Assembly (NCBI GenBank): GCA_029776555.1
Contig: JAKOSZ010000317.1
Span: 1-7,658, forward strand
Length of the DNA: 7,658 bases
Direction: 5' to 3'
Origin: Bacillota bacterium
GTDB lineage: Bacteria > Bacillota > Clostridia > Acetivibrionales > JAKOSZ01
The notes below the pieces were generated by a model, which did not search any database, was not told the DNA's origin, and saw nothing but the letters and a program-made list of their open reading frames with translations. Below, in pieces: positions 1 through 6,699 of this stretch. Positions within the stretch are counted from its first letter, which is position 1. Each line of letters starts with the position of its first letter. The position numbers and the translations under genes were made by a program.

Positions 1-198
1 ACTAACTCCACAGGCGTAACTTCGGATAGTTCCTACCCTACTTTTTTAAGCTGTTAATCCTATTTCTTTTAATCCTTGATTTAATATATTTTTAGCTGCG
101 TTTTCGTCTCTCTGATGTATTGCACCACAATTTTCAACTCATTCTTTCAAAGGAGGCAATGTATAACTATATTCATCCGGCGGTGCTTTTTCAAGCCC
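1..198 (-). pseudogene. tnpB: Degenerate 3' end of an IS200/IS605-family tnpB (RNA-guided nuclease/transposon accessory) gene
   Basis: Reading the minus strand in one frame from 198 down gives a TnpB-like C-terminus. A stretch resembling the zone before the second zinc-finger half (SYTLPPLKE) is followed by NCGAIHQRDENAAKNIL and then GLKEIGLTA. The R-D-x-N-A-A block (Asp codon 106-108) is the last RuvC catalytic motif of TnpB, and N-C-G (Cys codon 127-129) is the end of the second zinc-finger knuckle. The frame is broken by TGA at 139-141, where the family usually has Trp, and by TAA at 46-48. One cysteine of the knuckle appears to be missing, and a further TAA lies at 199-201. After the TAA at 46-48 the same frame continues with VGTIRSYACGV, which resembles the usual TnpB tail, so the relic runs off the window's left edge. 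No N-terminal RuvC part lies between here and gyrA, so this is a truncated, non-functional remnant. The family call rests on motif recognition, not on a search. Confidence 0.72.
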
Positions 199-295
199 TT
201 AAAACTGCCGTTTAGGAGCGTGTATTATAAATATGCGCATTTATCTCCTTTATACTCAAGGATTTTTAATGAATTTTCAGATATCTTGATTTACA
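199..295. other. AT-rich gyrA downstream spacer without a clear gene or terminator
   Basis: This stretch lies between the gyrA stop codon and the readable part of the tnpB relic. On the minus strand it holds a good ribosome-binding-site-like sequence (AAAGGAG at about 245-251) just before an ATG at 238-240, but the reading frame closes after 13 codons. An imperfect hairpin can be drawn around 196-219, but no run of T follows it, so I do not call a gyrA terminator here. The boundary of the inserted element is not visible. Confidence 0.5.
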
Positions 296-2770
296 TCACT
301 CATCGTCCTCGTCTCCCGCAACTTTTGCCATGCTGACAACGCTGACGCCCTCGTTAAGCCGCATCAGAGTGACTCCCCTGGTGGCCCTTCCTAATATACT
401 GATTTCCGATACCCTGAGCCTGATTATGGAACCGTCGGAATTAATAATCATTACGTCGTCCTCATCCTTCACCAGTTCCATGCCGGCTATCTTTCCTGTT
501 CTCTCGGTCACCCTGTAGGTCAGGATCCCTTTTCCTCCCCTTAACTGGGCCCGGTACTCCGAAAGCTCAGTCCTCTTTCCAAACCCGTTTTCGGTTACCG
601 TCAGGAGGTAAGAGTTTTCGGCCTTGCCGCACACCTCCATACCCACAACCCTGTCTCCTTCGTCCAGCCTTATCCCTATAACTCCCGACGCGGCCCTTCC
701 CATGGGTCTTATCTGGGACTCGCTGAAACGGATGGCCATGCCTTCTCCTGTGACAAGGACTAAATCCTCGCCGCCGGCGGTGAGTTTTACATCAATGAGC
801 TCATCGTTTTCCCTCAGCAGTACTCCCATAATGCCGCCTTTTCTTACGTTCTCGTACTCCATAAGGTTTGTCTTCTTTACAATGCCGTTTTTTGTGGCCA
901 TAACAAGGTGAAGACCTTCCCTGTATTCGGCTATGGGTATTACGGCGGTTATTTTCTCATCCGGGTTTATCTGCAGGAGGTTAACAATGGCCATGCCCTT
1001 GCCCTGGCGGCTGGATTCCGGTATCTCGTAGGCTTTTAACCTGTATACCCTTCCTTTGCTGGTAAAAAAGAGTAAGAAGTGGTGGGTTGTACACACGAAG
1101 ATGCTTTCCACAAAGTCTTCCTGCCTGGTGCTGATCCCAATGATGCCCTTGCCTCCCCTTCTCTGGCTCTTATACGTGTCCGCAGGAATCCTTTTTACAT
1201 AGCCGAAGTGGGTAAGGGTAATAACAACATCTTCTTCCTGTATCAAATCTTCTATGTCAATTTCGTCCACATCCTGGACAATTTTCGTCCTTCTCTTGTC
1301 CCCGTACTTCTCTTTCAGCACCGTAAGCTCTTTTTTGATTATATCCAGTACCATTGACTCATTGGCCAGTATTTCCCTGTAATACTTTATCTTCTCCACG
1401 ATATCCTTAAGCTCTTTCTCAATCTCTTCCCTGCCGAGGGCGGTCAACCTTCCAAGCCTCATGTCCACGATGGCCTGCGCCTGTTTTTCGCTTAAATTAA
1501 ACTTGTCCATAAGTCCCTTTTTGGCCATGTCCTCATTCCTGGAATTCTTTATGATCTCCACTACCTCATCAATGTGATCTACAGCTATCTTATAGCCTTC
1601 CAGGATATGGGCCCTTGCCTCGGCTTTGTCTAAATCAAACTTTGTCCTTCTCTTTATGACGTCCTTCTGGTGGTCAATGTAATAGTCTATGGCCTGCCTT
1701 AAGTTTATGACCTTAGGCTCATAGGTCTTGTTTTCTGTCGGCACAATGGCCACCATGTTAACATTGAAGGAACTCTGCATTTGCGTATGCTTATATAACT
1801 GGTTCAACACCACGTTGGCATTGGCTTCCCGCTTTAAGTCGATTACTATTCTCACCGGCTCATTCCGCCCGGATTCGTCGTTAATGTTGGAGATGCCGTC
1901 AATCTTTTTATCTTTCACAAGTTCGGCGATTTTTTCAATCAGGGCGGCCTTGTTTACCTGGTAGGGAATCTCGGTGACAACAATGCGCTGCCTTCCGCCG
2001 GACAACTGTTCAATGCTGGCCACAGCCCTTACCGTGATCCTTCCCCTGCCGGTCCTGTAGGCGTCTTTTATGCCCTGTTTCCCAATTATCAAAGCGCCGG
2101 TGGGAAAATCAGGGCCTTTAATGATCCTGTTGAGCTCGTCTGTGGATACATCGGGGTTGTCTATTACCTTTATGATCCCGTCCACAACCTCATTCAGGTT
2201 ATGGGGCGGCATGTTTGTAGCCATGCCCACGGCAATGCCCGACGAACCGTTTACCAGGAGATTGGGGAACCTGGACGGAAGTACCGTGGGCTCCATCTCA
2301 TGTTCGTCAAAATTGGGCTTGAAATCCACCGTGTCCTTGTTAATGTCATTTAAAAGCTCCATGGCTATCCTGGACAGCTTAGCCTCCGTGTACCTCATGG
2401 CCGCAGGCGCGTCCCCGTCAATGGAGCCGAAGTTACCGTGCCCGTCAATCAGGGTGTATCTTAAGGACCAGTCCTGGGCCATGCGCACAAGGCTGTCGTA
2501 TACTGCGGCTTCGCCATGGGGGTGGAATTTACCCAGCACGTCGCCCACCGTGGTGGCGGATTTTCTGTAAGCCTTGTCCGGGGTAAAGCCGTTTATATAC
2601 ATGGAAAAGAGTATACGCCTGTGCACGGGCTTTAACCCGTCCCTGACATCCGGCAGCGCGCGGTCTATGATTACGCTCATGGCGTATTCAATAAAGGATT
2701 TTTTCATTTCTTCTTCTACATCAACAGGAATTATCGTCTGCTTTGGTGGTTGCTGCCTGTTATCGGTCAT
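296..2770 (-). CDS. gyrA: DNA gyrase subunit A (GyrA)
   Basis: GyrA is the breakage-and-reunion subunit of DNA gyrase. With GyrB it forms the A2B2 enzyme that introduces negative supercoils using ATP. The 824-residue length matches full-length family members (B. subtilis GyrA is about 820). The N-terminal winged-helix region carries the quinolone-binding motif HPHGEAAVYD at 83-92 and the catalytic tyrosine in the M-R-Y-T motif (Tyr127). A tower and coiled-coil region follows to about residue 500. The C-terminal beta-pinwheel begins near 510 and carries the GyrA box QRRGGKG at 536-542, which separates gyrase from topoisomerase IV (ParC). A related RGGKG repeat is at 744-748, and the protein ends in an acidic tail. 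Ala88 occupies the position of E. coli Ser83 (see findings). The ATG at 2768-2770 is fixed by an in-frame stop two codons upstream. A GGAG lies 12 bases before it, which is rather distant. Promoter elements are visible at 2824-2852. GyrB is not in the window. Confidence 0.98.
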   Translation of the reverse strand: MTDNRQQPPKQTIIPVDVEEEMKKSFIEYAMSVIIDRALPDVRDGLKPVHRRILFSMYINGFTPDKAYRKSATTVGDVLGKFHPHGEAAVYDSLVRMAQDWSLRYTLIDGHGNFGSIDGDAPAAMRYTEAKLSRIAMELLNDINKDTVDFKPNFDEHEMEPTVLPSRFPNLLVNGSSGIAVGMATNMPPHNLNEVVDGIIKVIDNPDVSTDELNRIIKGPDFPTGALIIGKQGIKDAYRTGRGRITVRAVASIEQLSGGRQRIVVTEIPYQVNKAALIEKIAELVKDKKIDGISNINDESGRNEPVRIVIDLKREANANVVLNQLYKHTQMQSSFNVNMVAIVPTENKTYEPKVINLRQAIDYYIDHQKDVIKRRTKFDLDKAEARAHILEGYKIAVDHIDEVVEIIKNSRNEDMAKKGLMDKFNLSEKQAQAIVDMRLGRLTALGREEIEKELKDIVEKIKYYREILANESMVLDIIKKELTVLKEKYGDKRRTKIVQDVDEIDIEDLIQEEDVVITLTHFGYVKRIPADTYKSQRRGGKGIIGISTRQEDFVESIFVCTTHHFLLFFTSKGRVYRLKAYEIPESSRQGKGMAIVNLLQINPDEKITAVIPIAEYREGLHLVMATKNGIVKKTNLMEYENVRKGGIMGVLLRENDELIDVKLTAGGEDLVLVTGEGMAIRFSESQIRPMGRAASGVIGIRLDEGDRVVGMEVCGKAENSYLLTVTENGFGKRTELSEYRAQLRGGKGILTYRVTERTGKIAGMELVKDEDDVMIINSDGSIIRLRVSEISILGRATRGVTLMRLNEGVSVVSMAKVAGDEDDE

Positions 2771-2823
2771 ACTGATTCAACACTCCGTTTCCTTTTCCTC
2801 AGTTTTAAAATGCCCCTTTCCTA

Positions 2824-2852
2824 ATTTTAATAAACTTTTTAAATGCTGTCCA
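2824..2852 (-). promoter_or_regulatory. Predicted sigma-A promoter of gyrA
   Basis: On the minus strand TGGACA (2847-2852; consensus TTGACA, 5 of 6) and TAAAAT (2824-2829; consensus TATAAT, 5 of 6) are separated by exactly 17 bases in an AT-rich stretch. Transcription would begin near 2817 and leave a leader of roughly 45-50 bases before the gyrA ATG. The site lies just downstream of the two hairpins after noc, which suggests gyrA is transcribed on its own. This is a consensus match only. Confidence 0.6.
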
Positions 2853-2869
2853 ATATGTCCCCATCCCCC

Positions 2870-2897
2870 TGCCCCCTTCCCAGAGGGAAAGGGGGCA
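2870..2897. repeat. GC-rich imperfect palindrome between noc and gyrA
   Basis: The arms TGCCCCCTTCCC (2870-2881) and GGGAAAGGGGGCA (2885-2897) pair around the loop AGA, with one unpaired A in the right arm. The composition is strikingly C/G-rich compared with the AT-rich gyrA promoter beside it. No T-tract follows on either strand, so a simple intrinsic terminator is not obvious. It may belong with the next palindrome to one dispersed repeat unit or a transcription-insulating structure. Confidence 0.7.
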
Positions 2898-2906
2898 CGA
2901 TAACCG

Positions 2907-2949
2907 AAGGAGCAGGCGGGGCAAACAAAGTTTGCCCCGCCTGCTCCTT
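2907..2949. repeat. Perfect 20-bp inverted repeat with 3-base loop, downstream of noc (possible terminator)
   Basis: The arm at 2907-2926 (AAGGAGCAGGCGGGGCAAAC) is perfectly complementary to the arm at 2930-2949, with loop AAA at 2927-2929. The stem starts 19 bases after the noc stop codon, a typical place for a terminator. However, in the noc direction the bases after it read CGGTTATC, with no T run, and in the other direction only TTTATAA follows. The pentamer ATAAC occurs on both sides (2900-2904 and 2951-2955). The structure is certain at the sequence level. Its role as terminator, RNA-stabilising hairpin or mobile palindromic repeat is inference. Confidence 0.85.
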
Positions 2950-2968
2950 TATAACGAGGTTCTTTCTG

Positions 2969-3808
2969 CTACTGGTTCTTGGGGACTCGCACAATAAACT
3001 CTATATACTCTCCCCTGTCCAGCTGTGCCGCTTTCACGTTGACCCCGGATTTCTTCATAATGGATATAGCATGCTTTATGGTATTGACAAAAATCCTTAT
3101 GTCCTTTATGTTCTTAATCAGCTTTTTCTCCCCGCTCCTTTCCCTTGAATTCCTCAAACACTTTTCTATGACGCGGTCAATCAGTTCCTCGGTCTTCTTT
3201 ACATTGTACCCTTTTTCACATACGAGCTTTAAGACTTTGAGCTGGAGCTGCTCATCATGGAGCTTTAAAAGCGCCCTGGCATGCCTTTCGGTCAGGTTAT
3301 TATCTACAATCATCTTCTTTACAAGGGGAGGAAGCTTTAAGAGCCTAATTTTGTTTGCGATGGTGGACTGGCTTTTCCCTATGCGGCGGGCCAGTTCTTC
3401 CTGGGTCAGCTTGTGTTCCGTAAGCAGATTGTTATAGGCTTCCGCCTCTTCCAGGTAGGTCAAATCTTCTCTCTGCAGGTTTTCAATGAGAGCCATCAGC
3501 GCGGAATTGTTGTCATCCACATTCACCACGATGGAAGGTATCTCCTTTAAGCCTGCCATGATGGCCGCTTTCAACCGCCTCTCCCCCGCCACCAGCTCAT
3601 AGGAATTGGCGGATATTTTCCTCACGTTTATCGGCTGAATGACTCCATACTGCTTTATGGACTCACAGAGTTCCTCCAGGCCGGCCCTGTTAAACTGTTT
3701 TCTGGGTTGGTACGGATTTGGCCTTATACTATCTATGCTTATGTAGGTTATCATTTTTTCGTCTTCCGTCTTGTCGTCCCTGGTAATATGAAGTTTACTC
3801 TCCAGCAT
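2969..3808 (-). CDS. noc: Nucleoid occlusion protein Noc (ParB/Spo0J family)
   Basis: Noc is a ParB-like CTPase that loads at specific chromosomal sites, spreads along DNA and blocks Z-ring assembly over the nucleoid. This protein has 279 residues, close to B. subtilis Noc (about 283). The ParB N-terminal domain has NPYQPRKQF (31-39), the CTP-binding motif GERR (75-78) and the box ENLQR (109-113). A central helix-turn-helix follows (about 134-157, LTQEELARRIGKSQSTIANK), then TERHARALL. The C-terminal dimerisation end, with VNTIKHAISIMKKSGV and a final YIEFIVRVPK, resembles Noc rather than Spo0J. Its position right after rsmG is also the standard Noc position. The ATG at 3806-3808 has an AAAGGGTGG ribosome-binding site 6 bases upstream; an internal Met19 matches where the core domain begins but has a weaker site. 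There is no obvious N-terminal amphipathic helix (see findings). A solitary ParB acting at parS remains possible. Confidence 0.9.
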   Translation of the reverse strand: MLESKLHITRDDKTEDEKMITYISIDSIRPNPYQPRKQFNRAGLEELCESIKQYGVIQPINVRKISANSYELVAGERRLKAAIMAGLKEIPSIVVNVDDNNSALMALIENLQREDLTYLEEAEAYNNLLTEHKLTQEELARRIGKSQSTIANKIRLLKLPPLVKKMIVDNNLTERHARALLKLHDEQLQLKVLKLVCEKGYNVKKTEELIDRVIEKCLRNSRERSGEKKLIKNIKDIRIFVNTIKHAISIMKKSGVNVKAAQLDRGEYIEFIVRVPKNQ

Positions 3809-4005
3809 GGCACACCACCCTTTATTATTTCCAAAATGTAACTATGGACGCAGGCATGGATGAATGCCTCTTTTGTGTTTTTCACATTTTATACCTGCAA
3901 ATTGCACATAGCTGTTTAACTATATTCTTCATGTATTTCCTGGAACCTTTATCGAAACATGGAATTTGTTCGTCTGAAAACTTCATATTACCACATAATG
4001 ATGCC
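3809..4005 (-). other. rsmG-noc intergenic region with noc leader
   Basis: This AT-rich gap of 197 bases separates the mnmE-mnmG-rsmG block from noc. On the minus strand it holds a TATAAAAT box (around 3889-3896), a candidate -10 element for noc, but the nearest -35-like hexamer is poor, so I do not call a promoter. A small inverted repeat (AGGCAT 3852-3857 with ATGCCT 3864-3869, 6-base loop) sits about 43 bases before the noc ATG and could be an operator or leader hairpin. A 34-codon ORF is listed separately. No intrinsic terminator after rsmG is visible, so some readthrough into noc is possible. Confidence 0.5.
3882..3986 (-). CDS. Possible small ORF of 34 codons, unknown function
   Basis: The minus strand reads ATG (3984-3986) through 34 codons to TGA (3882-3884). 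The product would be small and basic, with a C-x-x-C pair near its end (CAIC) and one further Cys at residue 10. It resembles no family I know. No strong ribosome-binding site precedes the first ATG. An internal ATG at codon 19 has AGGA 6 bases upstream but would give only 16 residues. It lies in the same direction as its neighbours, between rsmG and noc. An open stretch of this length can arise by chance in AT-rich spacer DNA, so this is a weak candidate only. Confidence 0.15.
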   Translation of the reverse strand: MKFSDEQIPCFDKGSRKYMKNIVKQLCAICRYKM

Positions 4006-4740
4006 CTAAATGAGAGGCCGCTTTGACGGTTTACCAACATCCCTGGGGTAGCCTGTCGGCGTTTGTCGTATTTTTCTTACAGTAATAACATTTCTCTTCA
4101 AATTACTGAATGGCAGGCAGATCTCCTCTGTTTTTTCTACAACTCCTCCTAAAATCTCAAGAGCCTTCTTCGAAAAATCTACTTCTTTTATATCACTCCC
4201 TTTCATAGCTATAAAAATCCCGCCAACTTTAACAAAAGGCAGGCAGTACTCCAGCAGCACCGGGAGGGAAGCTACGGCCCTGGCGACAGCCGCGTCAAAA
4301 ACCTCCCTGTATTCCTCTTTTCTGCCGAATTGCTCCGCCCGTCCCTGTAAAACCTCTATACCGCCAAGGTTTAGCTCAGCGATTGCCGCCTTTAAAAAAG
4401 TGACCCTTTTCCCGATGGAGTCCAGCAGGGTCACGTCCAGGTCCTCCCTGGCCAGCTTTAAAGGTATTCCCGGAAAACCGGCGCCGGTACCTACGTCAAT
4501 CAGGGTCTTAAGACTTTCTTCCCTTTCCAGGCAGGGAACCACGCTGATAGAGTCTAAGTGGTGCTTTATGACTATATCCCGGTCATCCTCGATGGCAGTT
4601 AGGTTAAACCTGGTGTTCCACTCCTTTAAAACAGAAGTGAACTTAAGAAACAAATCAACCTTTTCCCCGGACAAATTAACTCCGAAGCTTTGGGCCCCCT
4701 CAATAAGGAGCTTTCTCATTTCCTCCTGCAACGGACACAC
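4006..4740 (-). CDS. rsmG: 16S rRNA (guanine-527-N7)-methyltransferase RsmG (GidB)
   Basis: RsmG uses S-adenosylmethionine to methylate N7 of G527 in 16S rRNA, in the 530 loop of the small subunit. Its loss is known to give low-level streptomycin resistance. The 244-residue frame shows the family signatures: WNTRFNLTAI (41-50), the SAM-binding glycine loop DVGTGAGFPGIPLK (82-95), RAEQ (134-137), ARAVASLPVLLEY (153-165) and the conserved tail YPRDVGKPSKRPL. The start is uncertain. The longest frame begins at GTG (4738-4740) without a well-placed ribosome-binding site. TTG at 4729-4731 has GGGGAAGG about 8 bases upstream. ATG at 4717-4719 gives the N-terminal length closest to B. subtilis RsmG, but an AGGAGG sits only 2 bases before it. 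The gene follows mnmG by about 30-50 bases, depending on the start, in the classical gidA-gidB pairing. Confidence 0.95.
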   Translation of the reverse strand: MCPLQEEMRKLLIEGAQSFGVNLSGEKVDLFLKFTSVLKEWNTRFNLTAIEDDRDIVIKHHLDSISVVPCLEREESLKTLIDVGTGAGFPGIPLKLAREDLDVTLLDSIGKRVTFLKAAIAELNLGGIEVLQGRAEQFGRKEEYREVFDAAVARAVASLPVLLEYCLPFVKVGGIFIAMKGSDIKEVDFSKKALEILGGVVEKTEEICLPFSNLKRNVITVRKIRQTPTGYPRDVGKPSKRPLI

Positions 4741-4770
4741 CTTCCCCGAATATTACTCCCATCCTCTTTT

Positions 4771-6675
4771 TCAGTCTCCGGCCTGTTCCCCTGTCCCATT
4801 TCTTTTCCGCTGCTCAAGGTATACCAGCAAAACCGAAATATCCGCCGGTGAAACCCCTGAAATCCTTGAAGCCTGTCCAATGGAGAGGGGCCTTACCTTG
4901 TTGAGCTTTTGCCTTGCTTCTATGCGAAGTCCCTTTATCCCGTCGTAATCCATATCCTCCGGCAGTCTCCTGTCTTCCAGCTTTTTAAACTGCTCTACCT
5001 GTATCATCTGTCTTTTAATGTATCCTTCGTACTTGACGGCTATTTCCACCTGTTCCCTGACTGCCCTGCTCAATTCCGGCCTCCCGGGGTCAACAGCCTT
5101 TAAGTCTTCGTAGCTCAACTCGGGCCTTTTTAAGAGCTCTTCCAGCTTAACCCCGCTTTTTACCGGCGTGCTCCTTTTACTTTCAAGCAAGCTGCTTAAA
5201 CTTTCAGATGGCGGGACCACGGTCTTCCTGACCCTGGCGATTTCCCCTTCAATGGCCTCCTTTTTCTTAAGGAACCTCTCATAGCGCTCATGGCTTATAA
5301 GTCCTATTTGGTAGCCTATGGGCGTAAGGCGAAGGTCAGCGTTGTCCTGCCTTAACAGAAGCCTGTACTCCGCCCTTGATGTCATCATCCTGTAGGGCTC
5401 GTTGGTTCCCAGGGTGACAAGGTCATCTATGAGGACGCCAATGTAAGCCTGGGACCGGTCAAGAACAAGGGGCTCCTTTCCCTTTACCTTCAAAGCGGCG
5501 TTTATTCCCGCCATAATCCCCTGGGCTGCGGCCTCTTCATACCCCGAACTTCCGTTTATCTGCCCGGCAAAAAACAGGCCCTCAATTTCTTTAAGCTCCA
5601 GGGACGGCTTTAACTGGGTGGGCTCAATACAGTCGTACTCTATTGCGTAAGCGCTCCTCATTACCGAAGCCTTCTCAAGCCCCGGTATGGATCGGATGAC
5701 CTTAATCTGGACATCTTCCGGCAGGCTGGTGGATACCCCCTGGAGGTACATCTCCTCGGTCCCAAGACCCATGGGCTCCACAAAGACCTGGTGGGCTCCC
5801 TTGTCGGCAAAGCGCACCACTTTATCTTCTATGGAAGGGCAATACCTTACCCCTACGCCCTGTATCATTCCGCTGAAAAGCGGGGACCTGTGCAAGTTCT
5901 CCCTTATGATTCTATGGGTTTCTTCCGTCGTATAGGTGAGCCAGCAGGGCACCTGCTCTATGTCTATCTCTTCCGTTTCAAAGGAGAAAGGCACAATCAC
6001 ATCGTCTCCGGGCTGCAGCTCCATTTTTGAAAAGTCTATGCTGCGCCTGTTTATTCGGGGAGGAGTGCCGGTTTTGAACCTTTGGAACTTAATGCCGAGC
6101 TTTCTTAAGCTGTCGGTCAGCCGTAAAGCGGGAAACAATCCGTCCGGGCCGCTGCTGAAAGCCACTTCCCCTATTATTATGCGGCTGTTCAAGTAGGTAC
6201 CCGTGGTGATGACCACAGCCCTGCATTTATAGAGAGCCCCGGTGTGGGTCTTTACCCCCGTAACCCTTTTCTTTCCCTCGTCGGTTATTACTTCCGTTAC
6301 CTCAGCCTGCCTGAGGTCCAGGTTCTCCTGACGCTCCAGGGTGTTCTTCATTTCCGCCTGGTACCTCTTCCTGTCTATCTGGGCCCTTAAGGAAAACACG
6401 GCGGGCCCCTTGGCCCTGTTTAAAATCTTGGACTGGATCAGGGTCTTATCGGCGGCCTTGCCCATCTCTCCCCCCAGGGCGTCGATTTCCCTCACCAGGT
6501 GGCCCTTTGAGGTCCCCCCGATGCTGGGGTTGCATGGCATGCTGGCAATGCTGTCCAGGTTTATGGCAAACACCAGGGTCTTAAGGCCGAGCCTGGCCGA
6601 AGCCAGGGCCGCTTCACACCCCGCATGTCCGGCTCCTATTACAATAACGTCATATTCCCCTGCTATATACTCCAT
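4771..6675 (-). CDS. mnmG: tRNA uridine-5-carboxymethylaminomethyl modification enzyme MnmG (GidA)
   Basis: MnmG is the FAD-binding partner of MnmE. The complex installs the (carboxymethyl)aminomethyl group at C5 of the wobble uridine in tRNAs reading split codon boxes, using NADH, methylenetetrahydrofolate and glycine or ammonia. The protein shows an N-terminal dinucleotide-binding fold ([12 protein letters not shown] within the first 25 residues), PCNPSIGG near residue 50, PCWLTYT, the family signature RYCPSIEDK, the second signature [17 protein letters not shown], and a C-terminal helical domain with [22 protein letters not shown] chose the ATG at 6673-6675 (634 residues). It is preceded by GGAGGTAAGT, an excellent ribosome-binding site, and the resulting start [12 protein letters not shown] aligns with B. 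subtilis MnmG. A frame-matched ATG four codons upstream (6685-6687) overlaps that ribosome-binding site and is unlikely to be used. The gene begins 24 bases after the mnmE stop, so the two are probably cotranscribed. Confidence 0.97.
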   Translation of the reverse strand: MEYIAGEYDVIVIGAGHAGCEAALASARLGLKTLVFAINLDSIASMPCNPSIGGTSKGHLVREIDALGGEMGKAADKTLIQSKILNRAKGPAVFSLRAQIDRKRYQAEMKNTLERQENLDLRQAEVTEVITDEGKKRVTGVKTHTGALYKCRAVVITTGTYLNSRIIIGEVAFSSGPDGLFPALRLTDSLRKLGIKFQRFKTGTPPRINRRSIDFSKMELQPGDDVIVPFSFETEEIDIEQVPCWLTYTTEETHRIIRENLHRSPLFSGMIQGVGVRYCPSIEDKVVRFADKGAHQVFVEPMGLGTEEMYLQGVSTSLPEDVQIKVIRSIPGLEKASVMRSAYAIEYDCIEPTQLKPSLELKEIEGLFFAGQINGSSGYEEAAAQGIMAGINAALKVKGKEPLVLDRSQAYIGVLIDDLVTLGTNEPYRMMTSRAEYRLLLRQDNADLRLTPIGYQIGLISHERYERFLKKKEAIEGEIARVRKTVVPPSESLSSLLESKRSTPVKSGVKLEELLKRPELSYEDLKAVDPGRPELSRAVREQVEIAVKYEGYIKRQMIQVEQFKKLEDRRLPEDMDYDGIKGLRIEARQKLNKVRPLSIGQASRISGVSPADISVLLVYLEQRKRNGTGEQAGD

Positions 6676-6687
6676 ACTTACCTCCAT
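6676..6687 (-). promoter_or_regulatory. mnmG ribosome-binding site that decides the start codon
   Basis: On the minus strand the bases ATGGAGGTAAGT lead directly into the ATG at 6673-6675. GGAGG sits 5 bases before that ATG, which is near-ideal spacing. The same segment begins with another in-frame ATG, so gene callers that take the longest frame would start four codons too early. Confidence 0.75.
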
Positions 6688-6699
6688 AAAGCCTATCAG

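Noticed and set aside
196..219. Imperfect hairpin downstream of gyrA considered as its terminator
   Set aside because: The stem contains a mismatch, a bulge and a wobble pair, and no T-tract follows in the direction of gyrA transcription.
199..240. Minus-strand mini-ORF (13 residues) with a good AAAGGAG ribosome-binding-site-like sequence, just downstream of gyrA
   Set aside because: It is very short, resembles nothing known, and is in frame with the upstream edge of the tnpB relic. A purine-rich motif before an ATG is likely to occur by chance here.
2070..2570. Long plus-strand open frame (166 codons) opposite the 5' half of gyrA
   Set aside because: It is antisense to the highly conserved GyrA winged-helix domain, has no ribosome-binding site of note, and its product looks like no protein family. 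It is a shadow of the codon usage of gyrA.
2843..3148. Plus-strand open frame across the noc-gyrA spacer (contains CPLPRGKGG)
   Set aside because: It translates the two palindromes and then runs antisense into noc. Proline-rich spurious ORFs of this sort commonly come from GC-rich intergenic repeats.
3935..3945. ATTTCCTGGAA in the noc upstream region, resembling the Noc-binding sequence ATTTCCCGGGAAAT
   Set aside because: The two half-sites are spaced one base too short for the known 14-base palindrome and the right half is incomplete. It is more likely chance than an autoregulatory site.
4400..4948. Plus-strand open frame (182 codons) opposite rsmG and the end of mnmG
   Set aside because: It spans the boundary of two well-supported minus-strand genes and shows no recognisable domain.
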